Of a stretch of DNA of 33,381 nt, positions 23,741 through 31,953 are shown one piece after another. The notes beneath the pieces were generated by a model that did no database searches, was not told the DNA's origin, and was given only the letters and a program-made list of their open reading frames with translations. Position 1 is the stretch's first letter, and every line of letters starts with the position of its first letter. Source of the stretch: JBGPHT01 sp041484525 (GTDB taxonomy: Bacteria; Acidobacteriota; Terriglobia; Bryobacterales; Bryobacteraceae). The stretch is taken from contig JBGPHT010000082.1 in the NCBI GenBank assembly GCA_041484525.1, positions 1 through 33,381 of the forward strand, read 5' to 3'. The position numbers were made by a program, and so were the translations under genes.

Positions 23741-24670
23741 ATGGAAATGCTGCTAATTTTCTTGTCTACAGCCATTGGAACCGTAGTGGGTGTGGTTGCT
23801 GCCGTCGTGATGATGCAGCGGAAAGGTAACCTTGGTCCGACCAAGGCGGAGTTGGCTCTCAGAGTGCAGCTCCAGAACACGGAGGCTCAATTGGCTGCCG
23901 CCACAGCGGGCGTGCAGGACGCGCGCACCAAGCTGGCCGAGCGCGACCAAAAGGTGGCCGAGCGCGAACAGACGATTCTGCAGATCCGCTCCGATCTGGA
24001 CAGGCAGCGCCAACAGCTTGAAGCGGTGATGGTGGAAGCGCAAAAAGGGGCGGCCACCCGTTCCAACGACGACCACCGGAGTCAGGAGCTGGCGACGAGA
24101 GCCGCCACGATGACGCTTCAGATCGGCGAACTTGAGACCCGGCTGCAGGAGGAACGTCAGGCGGCCGAGCATGCGACCCAACAGGCGGCGGCGCTCGACA
24201 ACCAACTCAATTACGAGAAGCGCCAGACGCAGTCGTTGGCCGAGCACGTCGATCGCTTGACCGCGCAGTTGGCCGACCACCAGAAGTCCAACGCGGACGC
24301 GGTGGATAGCCGCTCTTCGCTCGAAGCGCAGCTCAGCTACGACCAGCAGACCATACAGCGGCTGTCCACGCAGGTCGTCCAGTTGCAGGCCGAGGTGGCG
24401 GATTTTGAAGCACGATTCCGCGATGAGCGGCAGTCCGCCGTCAAGGGAATGGAGCTGCTGGGGATGGCGCAGAACCAGCTATCCGGCCTGTTCCGCGTGC
24501 TGTACCAGGATGGCCAGAACGGAAATGGGCACGCCGCCGAGTACGCCGCCATCAGCCAGCTTTCTGCACCGCCCATGGTGGAGTCTCCGCTCAGCCCGGA
24601 ACCGCAACCGTCGGCTCCCGCCGCTTCGAGCCTGGAGGCCGCCCTGCTGGAGCAACCCGTTTCGAGTTGA
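23741..24670 (+). CDS. Membrane-anchored coiled-coil protein
   Basis: A 309-aa protein with one N-terminal membrane helix (residues about 3-25: LLIFLSTAIGTVVGVVAAVVMM), then a long coiled coil (about 35-245). The coil is rich in Glu, Gln, Ala and Arg with heptad-like spacing: RVQLQNTEAQLAAATAGVQ, KLAERDQKVAEREQTILQI, ELETRLQEERQAAEHA, DRLTAQLADHQK. The last 50 residues are Pro/Ser-rich and probably disordered. The topology resembles RmuC-type or DUF1043-like anchored coiled coils, but the nuclease-like domain of RmuC is absent. The next gene (34 bases downstream) encodes a receiver-ATPase signalling protein, and the two may be functionally linked. The function is unknown. Confidence 0.7.
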   Translation: MEMLLIFLSTAIGTVVGVVAAVVMMQRKGNLGPTKAELALRVQLQNTEAQLAAATAGVQDARTKLAERDQKVAEREQTILQIRSDLDRQRQQLEAVMVEAQKGAATRSNDDHRSQELATRAATMTLQIGELETRLQEERQAAEHATQQAAALDNQLNYEKRQTQSLAEHVDRLTAQLADHQKSNADAVDSRSSLEAQLSYDQQTIQRLSTQVVQLQAEVADFEARFRDERQSAVKGMELLGMAQNQLSGLFRVLYQDGQNGNGHAAEYAAISQLSAPPMVESPLSPEPQPSAPAASSLEAALLEQPVSS

Positions 24671-24677
24671 GAAGTCC

Positions 24678-24721
24678 ATCCGCGAGTGATAATCTCTCGG
24701 CACGATGAGAGACTCGCGGAT
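24678..24721 (+). promoter_or_regulatory. Hairpin enclosing the start codon of the receiver-ATPase gene, with -10-like box
   Basis: ATCCGCGAGT (24678-24687) is the exact reverse complement of ACTCGCGGAT (24712-24721). Inside it CTCTC (24694-24698) pairs with GAGAG (24707-24711), leaving GATAAT (24688-24693) as a one-sided bulge and an 8-base loop. The ATG at 24705-24707 sits at the loop/stem junction. As RNA this would hide the start codon; as DNA the palindrome could be an operator over the -10-like GATAAT. These two readings exclude each other in part. Confidence 0.5.
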
Positions 24722-25553
24722 CCTGGTAGTGGATGACGACGCGGATATTCAGGCTCTGCTTTCGACAGTCCTGAGTGAAACGGGCTGTCGGGTCGACTGC
24801 GCCTCGAGCGGGTTCGAAGGCCTGAGCCGGCTCGAGTCCGGAGCCTACGATCTGGTCCTGAGCGACGTGTGCATGCCCGGGCTCGACGGCATCGAGTTGC
24901 TCCATCTGATCCAGCAACGCTGCCCTTCGACTCCGGTGGTGGTCATGACCGCCCAGAACACGCCGGAGAACCTCATCCGCTCCATTCGCGAAAAAGCTTT
25001 CGCGTATTTCAGCAAGCCGTTCTCTCCGGCGGCCGTGCTGGACATGGTGAGGCGCGCACTCGAAAGTCCGGCGGGCGGGGACGATATCGAGGTGCTCTCG
25101 GCACGGCCCGGCTGGATCGCCCTGCAACTCCGCTCGAAACTGGAGACGGCCGATCGCCTGCTGCAATTCCTGCGCGAGCTTCCGGTCGATCTGCCCGCCG
25201 ACGAGCAGAACGATATCGCCATGGCCTTTCGCGAACTTCTCATGAACGCGATCGAACACGGCGGCGGGCTGGATCCGGAGAAGAAGGTGGAAGTGGCTTA
25301 CATCCGGACGAGCCGGGCCATCATCTACTACATTCGCGATCCAGGCGCCGGATTCTCCTTCGAAAATATTTCGCACGCGGCGGTTGGCAGCGCGCCGGAC
25401 GATCCGCTTCGACACGTGGAGATCCGGGCGGAAGCCGGAATGCGTCCCGGCGGCTTCGGGATCCTCATGACCCGGCAGATTGCCGATGAGCTGGTGTACA
25501 ACGAGAAGGGCAATCAGGTGCTGCTGGTGAAGTACCTGCCGAAGACGCAGTAA
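24705..25553 (+). CDS. Response regulator with C-terminal anti-sigma-type (RsbW-like) ATPase domain
   Basis: A two-domain signalling protein of 282 aa. Residues 1-120 are a complete receiver: acidic triad in ILVVDDD, phospho-acceptor Asp54 in LSDVCMPGLDG, Thr82 in VVMTAQN and Lys104 in YFSKPF. Residues about 145-280 are a GHKL ATPase of the HATPase_c_2 type: N-box FRELLMNAIEHGGG, G1 box RDPGAGFSF and G2 GGFGILM. There is no His-phosphotransfer helix, so it resembles RsbW/SpoIIAB-type serine kinases that bind sigma or anti-anti-sigma factors. Phosphorylation of the receiver would presumably switch that activity. No partner STAS or sigma gene is nearby. The start codon lies within a hairpin. 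Confidence 0.88.
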   Translation: MRDSRILVVDDDADIQALLSTVLSETGCRVDCASSGFEGLSRLESGAYDLVLSDVCMPGLDGIELLHLIQQRCPSTPVVVMTAQNTPENLIRSIREKAFAYFSKPFSPAAVLDMVRRALESPAGGDDIEVLSARPGWIALQLRSKLETADRLLQFLRELPVDLPADEQNDIAMAFRELLMNAIEHGGGLDPEKKVEVAYIRTSRAIIYYIRDPGAGFSFENISHAAVGSAPDDPLRHVEIRAEAGMRPGGFGILMTRQIADELVYNEKGNQVLLVKYLPKTQ

Positions 25554-25560
25554 AGCGGCG

Positions 25561-26181
25561 CTACTTCTCGGCGCGATGTGCCCGCACTTGCAGAGCGACG
25601 CCGTTCGCACTCGGCAGGTAACCGTCGGGTACGCTGTCCTTGTCGAACGTGCGCAGGCGATGGCCCTCTTCGGCGGGGGCGGCGGCCAGCGTCCACGTAC
25701 GCGCCACCGGGCAGGCCGCGATCTTGCGCGCCGTAGGCCGCACCGAAATCAGAATGTCCGTGCCGCCGGGCACCGACCAGCGTACGTTTTTAAAATCGAT
25801 CTGCCAAAGTCCGGTGACTGGCGTGAGCGATACGTCACCCTTCGTCAGACTCGCGGTCACGATTGGGATCACGGCGTGACAGGCGCATTCGGGCTGCCCG
25901 GGGACAGGCGGGTTGTCGAGCGCGCCCAGCAGCGTGATTCTCTCAATCCGATCGGCCGGATTTTTGGGACAGCCGGGCGAGGTGTTGGGCACCGCCCAAA
26001 CCCGAATCGTGTCGATGACCCAGGTCTCACCCGCGGCGCCAATGCGCAACATGTCGCCCACGAAACCCTTCCCGCGCTCGATGGATTGGACCTGACTCGC
26101 GACGGGGCCACGATCCATTACGATCTCCTGGGCGTGCAGGCACCCTGCCAGGGCCGCGGCGCAGAGCAGTCTCTTGATCAC
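25561..26181 (-). CDS. Secreted hypothetical protein
   Basis: A 206-aa protein with signal peptide MIKRLLCAAALAGCLHAQ. The mature part is beta-rich: ETWVIDTIRVWAVP, IERITLLGAL, GDVSLTPVTGLWQIDFKNVRWSVPGGTDILISVRP. These strands suggest a carbohydrate-binding-like or jelly-roll sandwich. It contains several Cys (PGCPKNP, PECACHAV, AACPVA) that could form disulfides. I recognise no family. It converges with the receiver-ATPase gene (7 bases between stops) and is divergent from the MutS-like gene, 46 bases from its proposed start. Confidence 0.65.
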   Translation of the reverse strand: MIKRLLCAAALAGCLHAQEIVMDRGPVASQVQSIERGKGFVGDMLRIGAAGETWVIDTIRVWAVPNTSPGCPKNPADRIERITLLGALDNPPVPGQPECACHAVIPIVTASLTKGDVSLTPVTGLWQIDFKNVRWSVPGGTDILISVRPTARKIAACPVARTWTLAAAPAEEGHRLRTFDKDSVPDGYLPSANGVALQVRAHRAEK

Positions 26182-26227
26182 GAACCTCCATGATAACCTG
26201 CGCGTCTCCTCGCCTCTCCGAGGGAGA

Positions 26228-28069
26228 ATGGGGGAAGTGATAACGCAGGCACCACACGAGATCTACTCGCAATTGCTGGCCGAGCGCCGCGCCGAGATCC
26301 TACGCCGCGAAGAGCGGCACCGGATGCTGGGATACATCCGGCTGGCCGTAGTGCTCGCCGCGGCCGTGCTCGTGTGGCGGTCCATTTCCTACGGCCTCGC
26401 GATCTCGTGGCTCCTGCTGCCGGTCACAGCGTTCGCCGCGCTTGTGGTAATGCACGAAAAGTTGCTCGGTGGCCTCGAACTCCGCCGCCGCGCCGCCCGC
26501 TACTTCGAGCGATCGCTGGCCCGGCTCGACGACCAGTGGGCCGGCACCGGCGAAACCGGCGAACGGTACCTCGACCCGGCGCATCCCTATGCCGGCGACC
26601 TGGACCTGTTCGGCAAGGCGTCGCTGTTCGAGTTGCTCTGCACCGCCCGCACCCACATCGGAGAGGACACATTAGCGCGCTGGCTTCTGGCTCCGGCCGA
26701 GCCGGAGATTGTGCGCGCGCGCCAGTCCGCAGTCGAAGAACTGCGCACTCGCCTGGATCTGCGCGAGGATCTCGCCGTGCTCGGGGAAGGAGCGCGCACC
26801 GGCGTCGACCCCGTGGCGCTGGCCGCTTGGGGCGAGGCGCCGCCGCTGCTCGACCGCGGCAGGCTGCACATCTGGGTGTGGCCTTTCAGTGTGCTGGGCG
26901 CGGCCGGGGGCGTATCGCTGCTCATGCTCCTGGCCAATTTCGCCGATGCGCTGCCCCTGACCGAGTTCGCGGCCACGGTGGCACGCGACCTCTTCCTGCT
27001 GGCCGTAGTTGCGAACGGCTCCTTCCTCTACCGCTGGCGTCACGAGCTGGCCGCGGTTACCGGCGCCGTCGAAGAAGCCGCCGATGAGCTGGGCCTGCTC
27101 TCGGACGTGCTGGTGCGACTTGAGCGCGAGCGCTTCAGCTCGCCGCTCCTGGCGCAGTTACGGGCGTCGCTCGATGCCGAGGGCGAGCCGCCTTCGAAGC
27201 GGCTGGCAGGGCTCAATCGAATCGTGCAGTATCTCGATTCGCGCGACAACGTCTTCGTGCGCGTGGCCGAGATCTTCATCCTGTGGACGCCGCACCTGGC
27301 AGTGGCCGTGGAGCGGTGGCGCCGCCATTCCGGTACGGCGGTGCGGCGCTGGCTGACAGCCGCAGGAGAAATCGAGGCGCTCTGCTGCTTCGCCAGCCAT
27401 GCCTTCGAGCACCCCGCCGATCCGTTCCCCGAGTTGGTCGAAGAGCGCGGATCGATCGAGGCTGAAGGCGTCGGCCATCCGCTGCTGCCCGAAGCGCGCG
27501 TGGTGCGCAACGACGTCCGGGTGGGCGGCGAGCTGCGCGTGCTGATCGTGAGCGGTTCCAACATGTCCGGCAAGAGCACGCTGTTGCGGACGCTCGGGAT
27601 CAACACCGTATTGGCGCAGGCCGGCGCGCCGGTGCGGGCCCGGCGGATGCGTCTATCACGCCTGGCGGTGGGCGCGTCGATCCGCGTTACCGATTCGCTG
27701 CAGGGCGGCGTTTCGCGATTCTACGCGGAAATCCTGCGGCTGCGCCAGATTCTCGACCTGACGGCCGGGCCGCTGCCCGTGCTATTCCTGATCGACGAAT
27801 TCTTGCACGGCACCAATTCGCACGACCGGCGGATCGGTGCCGCGGCGTTGGTGCGCGGGCTGGTAGAGCGCGGCGCCATCGGCTTCATCACGACCCACGA
27901 CCTGGCTCTCTCCGAGATCGCGAACGAGATGTGCGAGCGCGCGGCCAACGTTCACTTCGAAGACCAGATTGCGAATGGCGAGATCCATTTCGACTACGTC
28001 ATGCGGCCGGGCGTGGTGCGCAAGAGCAACGCGATCGAGCTGATGCGCTCGGTGGGGCTCGAAATTTGA
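26228..28069 (+). CDS. Membrane-anchored MutS-like ATPase
   Basis: A 613-aa protein with the C-terminal MutS core and ATPase but no mismatch-recognition domain. Walker A is SGSNMSGKST (residues 442-451); Walker B is LIDEFLHGTNS (Asp523, Glu524); the switch region is FITTHDLALSE. Unlike MutS it has hydrophobic helices at about 36-75 and 225-275, so it is anchored in the membrane. DNA mismatch repair is therefore unlikely. Proteins of this type are often annotated as DNA mismatch repair protein MutS, but their role is unknown. The ATG at 26228 directly follows AGGGAGA; the GTG at 26237 has better spacing and is an alternative. The stop overlaps the queG start (TTGA). Confidence 0.85.
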   Translation: MGEVITQAPHEIYSQLLAERRAEILRREERHRMLGYIRLAVVLAAAVLVWRSISYGLAISWLLLPVTAFAALVVMHEKLLGGLELRRRAARYFERSLARLDDQWAGTGETGERYLDPAHPYAGDLDLFGKASLFELLCTARTHIGEDTLARWLLAPAEPEIVRARQSAVEELRTRLDLREDLAVLGEGARTGVDPVALAAWGEAPPLLDRGRLHIWVWPFSVLGAAGGVSLLMLLANFADALPLTEFAATVARDLFLLAVVANGSFLYRWRHELAAVTGAVEEAADELGLLSDVLVRLERERFSSPLLAQLRASLDAEGEPPSKRLAGLNRIVQYLDSRDNVFVRVAEIFILWTPHLAVAVERWRRHSGTAVRRWLTAAGEIEALCCFASHAFEHPADPFPELVEERGSIEAEGVGHPLLPEARVVRNDVRVGGELRVLIVSGSNMSGKSTLLRTLGINTVLAQAGAPVRARRMRLSRLAVGASIRVTDSLQGGVSRFYAEILRLRQILDLTAGPLPVLFLIDEFLHGTNSHDRRIGAAALVRGLVERGAIGFITTHDLALSEIANEMCERAANVHFEDQIANGEIHFDYVMRPGVVRKSNAIELMRSVGLEI

Positions 28070-29109
28070 CGTCAGGAGAGATTCGCGAGCTGGCGCGCGC
28101 ATGCGGATTCGAGCTGGCCGGCGTGGCCGCCGCGGAGCCGGTCGCGGAACGCGAGTGGTATCACGAATGGGTGGCAGCCGGGCATGCGGGCGAGATGCGA
28201 TATCTGGCGGACCGGCGCGCCGCGGTGCGGGACGATCCGCGCAACCTGCTGGCGCAAGCGCGATCCATCATCTGCGTGGGCAAGCTTTACCAGACGCCGT
28301 GGCCGCACTCGACCGCCTTCGACGATGCCGAGCGCGGCTGGATCTCGCGCTACGCCTGGGGCGAGGACTACCACGACGTCATGCGCCGCGGTCTGGAACG
28401 CCTCGACGGACTTGTCCGCCAACGCGTGCCGGACTTGCAATCGAAGATCTGTGTGGACACAGCGCCGCTCCTCGAGCGGTCGTACGCGCGCCTGGCGGGC
28501 CTCGGATGGATCGGAAGAAACACATGCCTGATCAACCAGCAGGGCGGGTCGTGGTTTTTCCTGGGCGAACTGCTGGTCTCGATTCCGATCGGGCCCGAAG
28601 CTCCGCCACCTGACCGCTGCGGCACCTGCCGGCGGTGCATCGAGGCGTGTCCGACGGCGGCCATCGTCCCGGGCGGTCTCGGGTACACGGTGGATTCGCG
28701 CCTGTGTATTTCGTACTTCACGATCGAGCTGCGCGGGGAAGTGCCGGAAGACCGGCGGGCGGGCATCGGGACCCATGTGTTCGGGTGCGACATCTGCCAG
28801 GATGTCTGCCCGTGGAACCGGCGTGCGCCCACGACCGCGGAGCCGGGCTTCGAACCACGCCATTTCGCCCCGGCGCTCGACCGGCTGGCCTCGATCGGCG
28901 AAGTGGAGTTCCGCGAGATGTTCCGCGGCACGCCAGTCACGCGGGCGCGATATTCGGGATTTCTGCGCAACGTCGCGATCGCCATGGGAAACAGCCGCCT
29001 CGAGAAGTTTCGAACGCCCCTCGAAAAGCTGGCGAAGTCCGACGACACAGTGGTAGCGGATGCCGCGCAGTGGGCATTGCAGCGCGTAACAACCGGGGCG
29101 CTACGATAG
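28066..29109 (+). CDS. queG: Epoxyqueuosine reductase QueG
   Basis: Final step of queuosine tRNA modification: reduces epoxyqueuosine using cobalamin and two 4Fe-4S clusters. It is 347 aa from TTG at 28066, which overlaps the mutS-like stop. This gives MTSGEIRELARACGFELAGV, the usual N-terminus; no ATG fits without running into the upstream gene in the wrong frame. The active-site region is KICVDTAPLLERSYARLAGLGWIGRNT. Cluster ligands are CGTCRRCIEACPT (Cys185, 188, 191, 195) and CDICQDVCPWN (Cys241, 244, 248). A C-terminal HEAT-like tail follows (RNVAIAMGNS, ADAAQWALQRV). It depends on B12, so the cobalt transporter elsewhere in the window would feed it indirectly. Confidence 0.94.
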   Translation: MTSGEIRELARACGFELAGVAAAEPVAEREWYHEWVAAGHAGEMRYLADRRAAVRDDPRNLLAQARSIICVGKLYQTPWPHSTAFDDAERGWISRYAWGEDYHDVMRRGLERLDGLVRQRVPDLQSKICVDTAPLLERSYARLAGLGWIGRNTCLINQQGGSWFFLGELLVSIPIGPEAPPPDRCGTCRRCIEACPTAAIVPGGLGYTVDSRLCISYFTIELRGEVPEDRRAGIGTHVFGCDICQDVCPWNRRAPTTAEPGFEPRHFAPALDRLASIGEVEFREMFRGTPVTRARYSGFLRNVAIAMGNSRLEKFRTPLEKLAKSDDTVVADAAQWALQRVTTGALR

Positions 29110-29113
29110 GATT

Positions 29114-30274
29114 GTGAAGACTCTCCTGCTCCTCCTGGCCGCGCCTCTGCTGGCCCAGGATTCCCTGGTCGAGCAGGGGTTCGACCACTTTTACAACCTC
29201 GAATACGCGCAGGCGATCGCCACCTTCGAGCGCGCCATCGCGGCCCATCCCGAGTCCCCGGACCTGCACAACCACCTGGCCGAGACCCTCGTGTTCGAGG
29301 AGATGTTCCGCAATGGCGCGCTCGAAAGCGAGCTGGTGTCGGGCAGCAATTCGTTCCTGCGCCGGCCCAAGCTGAACCCGACTCCTGAAATGGAAAAGCG
29401 CTTTCTGGACGAAGTGGCCCGCGCCATGTCGCTTGCCGAAGCGCGGCTGCAGAAGAACCCGAAGGATACCGGGGCCATGTACGCGTTGGGCATCGCCTAC
29501 GGGCTGCGGTCGAATTACTACTGGGTAGTGAAGAAGTCGTGGCGCGATTCGCTCAAAGACGCCACCTCGTCGCGCCGTCTGCACAACCGCATCACGGAGC
29601 TCGAGCCGAACAATGTGGACGCGCGGCTGGTGCAGGGTCTCCACGATTACATTGTCGGCAGCCTGCCGTGGACGTGGCGGACGCTCGGGTTCCTGGTCGG
29701 GGTCCACGGCGATAAGGAAAAAGGCATTCGCACCGTCGAGGACGTAGCGGCGCACGGCAAGCTCAACCGCGTCGACGCCGAGATCTTCCTGTGCGCGCTC
29801 TATCGCAGGGAGAACCAGCCGAAGAAGGCGGTCCCGGTGGTGGCGGACCTGATCCGGCGGTTCCCCCGGAATTTCCTTCTGCGGATGGAACTGTCGCAGA
29901 TGTACAGCATGGCGGGAGACAAGGAACACGCACTCGCCGCGCTCGAAGAAGTGGCTGCCCTCAAGCGCCGGCCCGCCCCCGGATTCGAACGGCTGCCCTG
30001 GGAAAAGATCTGGTTCCATCAGGGCACCATCGAATTCTGGTACAACGACCTGGATCGCGCCCTCGAGAACCTGAAAAAGGTAACGGCCGCCGCCGATGAC
30101 GTGGACCTGAGCACGGGCGTCTCCGCCTGGCTGCGCATCGGCCAGATCTACGATATGCAGCACCGTCGCGCCCAGGCCGTCGAGGCGTATCGGAAGGCGA
30201 TTGCGTACGCGCCGCAGGCGGACGCGGCCACCGAGTCCAGGAAGTATCTTTCTACGCCCTACCGCCGGATGTAG
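29114..30274 (+). CDS. Secreted TPR-repeat protein
   Basis: A 386-aa protein with a short signal peptide (MKTLLLLLAAPLLAQ) and tetratricopeptide-like helices: ALE-YAQAIATFERAIAAHPESPDLHNHLAE at 30-58, RITELEPNNVDARLVQGL near 160, KKAVPVVADLIRRFPRNFLLRMELSQMYSMAGDKEHALAALEEV split over two repeats, and AQAVEAYRKAIAYAPQ at the end. The start is GTG at 29114, 4 bases after the queG stop, with AGGA just upstream. TPR proteins scaffold complexes; no specific partner is indicated. It converges with the IPT/TIG gene, with 14 bases between the stops. Confidence 0.8.
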   Translation: MKTLLLLLAAPLLAQDSLVEQGFDHFYNLEYAQAIATFERAIAAHPESPDLHNHLAETLVFEEMFRNGALESELVSGSNSFLRRPKLNPTPEMEKRFLDEVARAMSLAEARLQKNPKDTGAMYALGIAYGLRSNYYWVVKKSWRDSLKDATSSRRLHNRITELEPNNVDARLVQGLHDYIVGSLPWTWRTLGFLVGVHGDKEKGIRTVEDVAAHGKLNRVDAEIFLCALYRRENQPKKAVPVVADLIRRFPRNFLLRMELSQMYSMAGDKEHALAALEEVAALKRRPAPGFERLPWEKIWFHQGTIEFWYNDLDRALENLKKVTAAADDVDLSTGVSAWLRIGQIYDMQHRRAQAVEAYRKAIAYAPQADAATESRKYLSTPYRRM

Positions 30275-30288
30275 TTTGCCCGGGATCG

Positions 30289-30636
30289 CTATTCGTCGAT
30301 GGTCACCTTGACCGGCTGCTCGATGTACTTTTGATCCTTGGGGTCCTTCCCCACGGTCAGCACCATGAGGGCCATGCGCCCGGTCGCCTTTTCCGGAATC
30401 TTGAACTTGATGGTGGTGGCGGTCTGTTCGGTAATCACGACAGGGATATCGTTCTTACCATCCGTCAGAAAGAGTTTGGCGACCTGCTCCTTCTCCAGGT
30501 TTTCTCCCGTCACGGCGATGACGTCTCCCTTTTTGCCGTTTTGTGGATCGCAGGAAGTCATGCGGGGCATCGCGGATTGCGCGTATGCGGTCAAACCGGC
30601 TGCTACAAAAAGCGAAACGACAAAAGACAGTTTCAT
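30289..30636 (-). CDS. Small secreted IPT/TIG-domain protein
   Basis: A 115-aa protein with signal peptide (MKLSFVVSLFVAAGLTAYAQ) followed by a single immunoglobulin-like IPT/TIG domain: PRMTSCDPQNGKKGDVIAVTGENLEKEQV is the first strands with the typical P-x-x-G-x-x-GD-x-I-x-V-x-G-x-x-L pattern, then TTIKFKIPEKATG. The ATG at 30636 is chosen because it starts the signal peptide; the same frame continues far upstream without coding character. An AAGGA-like sequence lies upstream at a longer than usual distance. It is probably a periplasmic or surface adhesion-type module. The precise role is unknown. Confidence 0.78.
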   Translation of the reverse strand: MKLSFVVSLFVAAGLTAYAQSAMPRMTSCDPQNGKKGDVIAVTGENLEKEQVAKLFLTDGKNDIPVVITEQTATTIKFKIPEKATGRMALMVLTVGKDPKDQKYIEQPVKVTIDE

Positions 30637-30661
30637 CTCAATATCCGTTCCTTCGACCTTG

Positions 30662-30690
30662 ATGGTATGTCCAATGAGTCTGAAATACAA
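30662..30690 (-). promoter_or_regulatory. Candidate promoter of the IPT/TIG gene
   Basis: On the minus strand TTGTAT (30690-30685) and TACCAT (30667-30662) are spaced by 17 bases, 26 bases before the start codon. Each box matches the consensus at about 4 of 6 positions, so support is modest. Confidence 0.3.
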
Positions 30691-30757
30691 GGGCGGGGAT
30701 GGCAGGCCCAAGGTTGGGACCTTGCCCGGGCGCCGGGGTGAACGCGCACACACACGA

Positions 30758-30786
30758 TTGAACGGCCCGGCGGGGTGGCGTATGAT
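30758..30786 (+). promoter_or_regulatory. Sigma70-type promoter, leaderless layout
   Basis: TTGAAC (30758-30763) and TATGAT (30781-30786) are spaced by exactly 17 bases. The ATG at 30793 begins 7 positions after the last base of the -10 box, where transcription would be expected to start. There is no Shine-Dalgarno sequence, which supports a leaderless message and the ATG at 30793 over the GTG at 30775, as the latter lies within the promoter. Confidence 0.6.
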
Positions 30787-30792
30787 CACGCT

Positions 30793-31848
30793 ATGGCCGC
30801 ATACGCGGGCGCCACTCCGACTTTCCTCCGGCGCGAATCTGGATGGATCTACAAGCCATCCTGGGACCTTCCCCTGCTGATTTTCAGCGCCGCCCTGGTC
30901 CCGATCCCTTTTCTGGCCGCGTGGGGCGCCGAAACCTCCGGATGGATGAAACCGCAGCAGGCCGCGGACCTGATCAACATCGTCGTCGCCGCGCTGGTGG
31001 GCGGCCCCCACCTGTTTTCGACCATCACATACACCTTCCTGGACGGCCGGTTCCGCGCCCGCCACAGCCGCTATGCGCTGGCGGCGTTCGGGCTCCCGCT
31101 GATTGTGCTCTACCTCGGCGTCTACCACTACACCGCGCTGATCACGTTCTTTTTCACCTGGGCGTCGATCCACGTGCTGCATCAGATCATCTACCTGACC
31201 GATTGTTACCGGGCGCGCAGCTCGTTCCCGGATGACCGCTGGTCGCGGCTGGTGGACTATGGGCTAATCCTGACCGGGCTGTACCCGATCGGGCTTTACA
31301 AGTTGTCGCTGCGGCAGTTCTATGTAGGCGGCGTGGTGCTGCCCTATCCGGACGCGCTACGCGCGTTCCACCTGCCGATTTTGGCGGGCCTGCTGTTTAC
31401 TGCATTTCTAGTGGCGTGGGTGGCGAAGACGGCGGCGGAATTCCGCGAGGGCCGCGGCAACGTGCCGAAGACGCTACTGATCGCGATCACGACCGTCGTC
31501 TCCTTTCTGCTGCCGATGGGTTCCAACCTGGACGTGCTGTTCCAGGGGTACAACACCTGGCATTCCTTTCAATACCTGTTCTTGCTGTGGCTGATTAACC
31601 GGCTGCGCGACCAGCGCGGCGAAATCGAGAACCGTTTTGTACGCGGCCTGGTGCGCCGGGACAGCATGGCGGCATATTATCTGTGCTTCCTCGCCGCCAC
31701 CGGAGTGATGGTGATTTTCACTCTGATTGTCCGCACGGTGACGCCCCTCCGCGCCGACCAGAGCTACTTCGTGGTAGTGCTCAGCGTGTTGCTCATGCAC
31801 TACTACTTCGACCACTTCCTATTTTCCCATCCTCAGATGGTGGAATAG
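30793..31848 (+). CDS. Polytopic membrane protein with conserved-looking histidines
   Basis: A 351-aa integral membrane protein with about eight helices (for example LPLLIFSAALVPIPFLAAW, YALAAFGLPLIVLYLGVYHY, LLIAITTVVSFLLPMG, SYFVVVLSVLLMHYYF). I do not recognise the family. Histidines cluster at or near helices: GGPHLFST (His73), YHYT (His112), ASIHVLHQIIY (His127, His130), TWHSFQY (His257) and LLMHYYFDHFLFSH (His336, 341, 346). The spacing recalls histidine-box membrane enzymes that bind metal, but no known box pattern matches exactly, so this is only a suggestion. The start is set by the promoter geometry just upstream. Confidence 0.75.
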   Translation: MAAYAGATPTFLRRESGWIYKPSWDLPLLIFSAALVPIPFLAAWGAETSGWMKPQQAADLINIVVAALVGGPHLFSTITYTFLDGRFRARHSRYALAAFGLPLIVLYLGVYHYTALITFFFTWASIHVLHQIIYLTDCYRARSSFPDDRWSRLVDYGLILTGLYPIGLYKLSLRQFYVGGVVLPYPDALRAFHLPILAGLLFTAFLVAWVAKTAAEFREGRGNVPKTLLIAITTVVSFLLPMGSNLDVLFQGYNTWHSFQYLFLLWLINRLRDQRGEIENRFVRGLVRRDSMAAYYLCFLAATGVMVIFTLIVRTVTPLRADQSYFVVVLSVLLMHYYFDHFLFSHPQMVE

Positions 31849-31953
31849 ACGCGGTTTCACAGCTCCCTCGTGTCCCGGCCCTGTTAAGCGTGATTTCTTC
31901 TTTCCATTTCATCTCATCCGCATCGTAAAGAGGTAGGAAGGAGATTGATTGAC

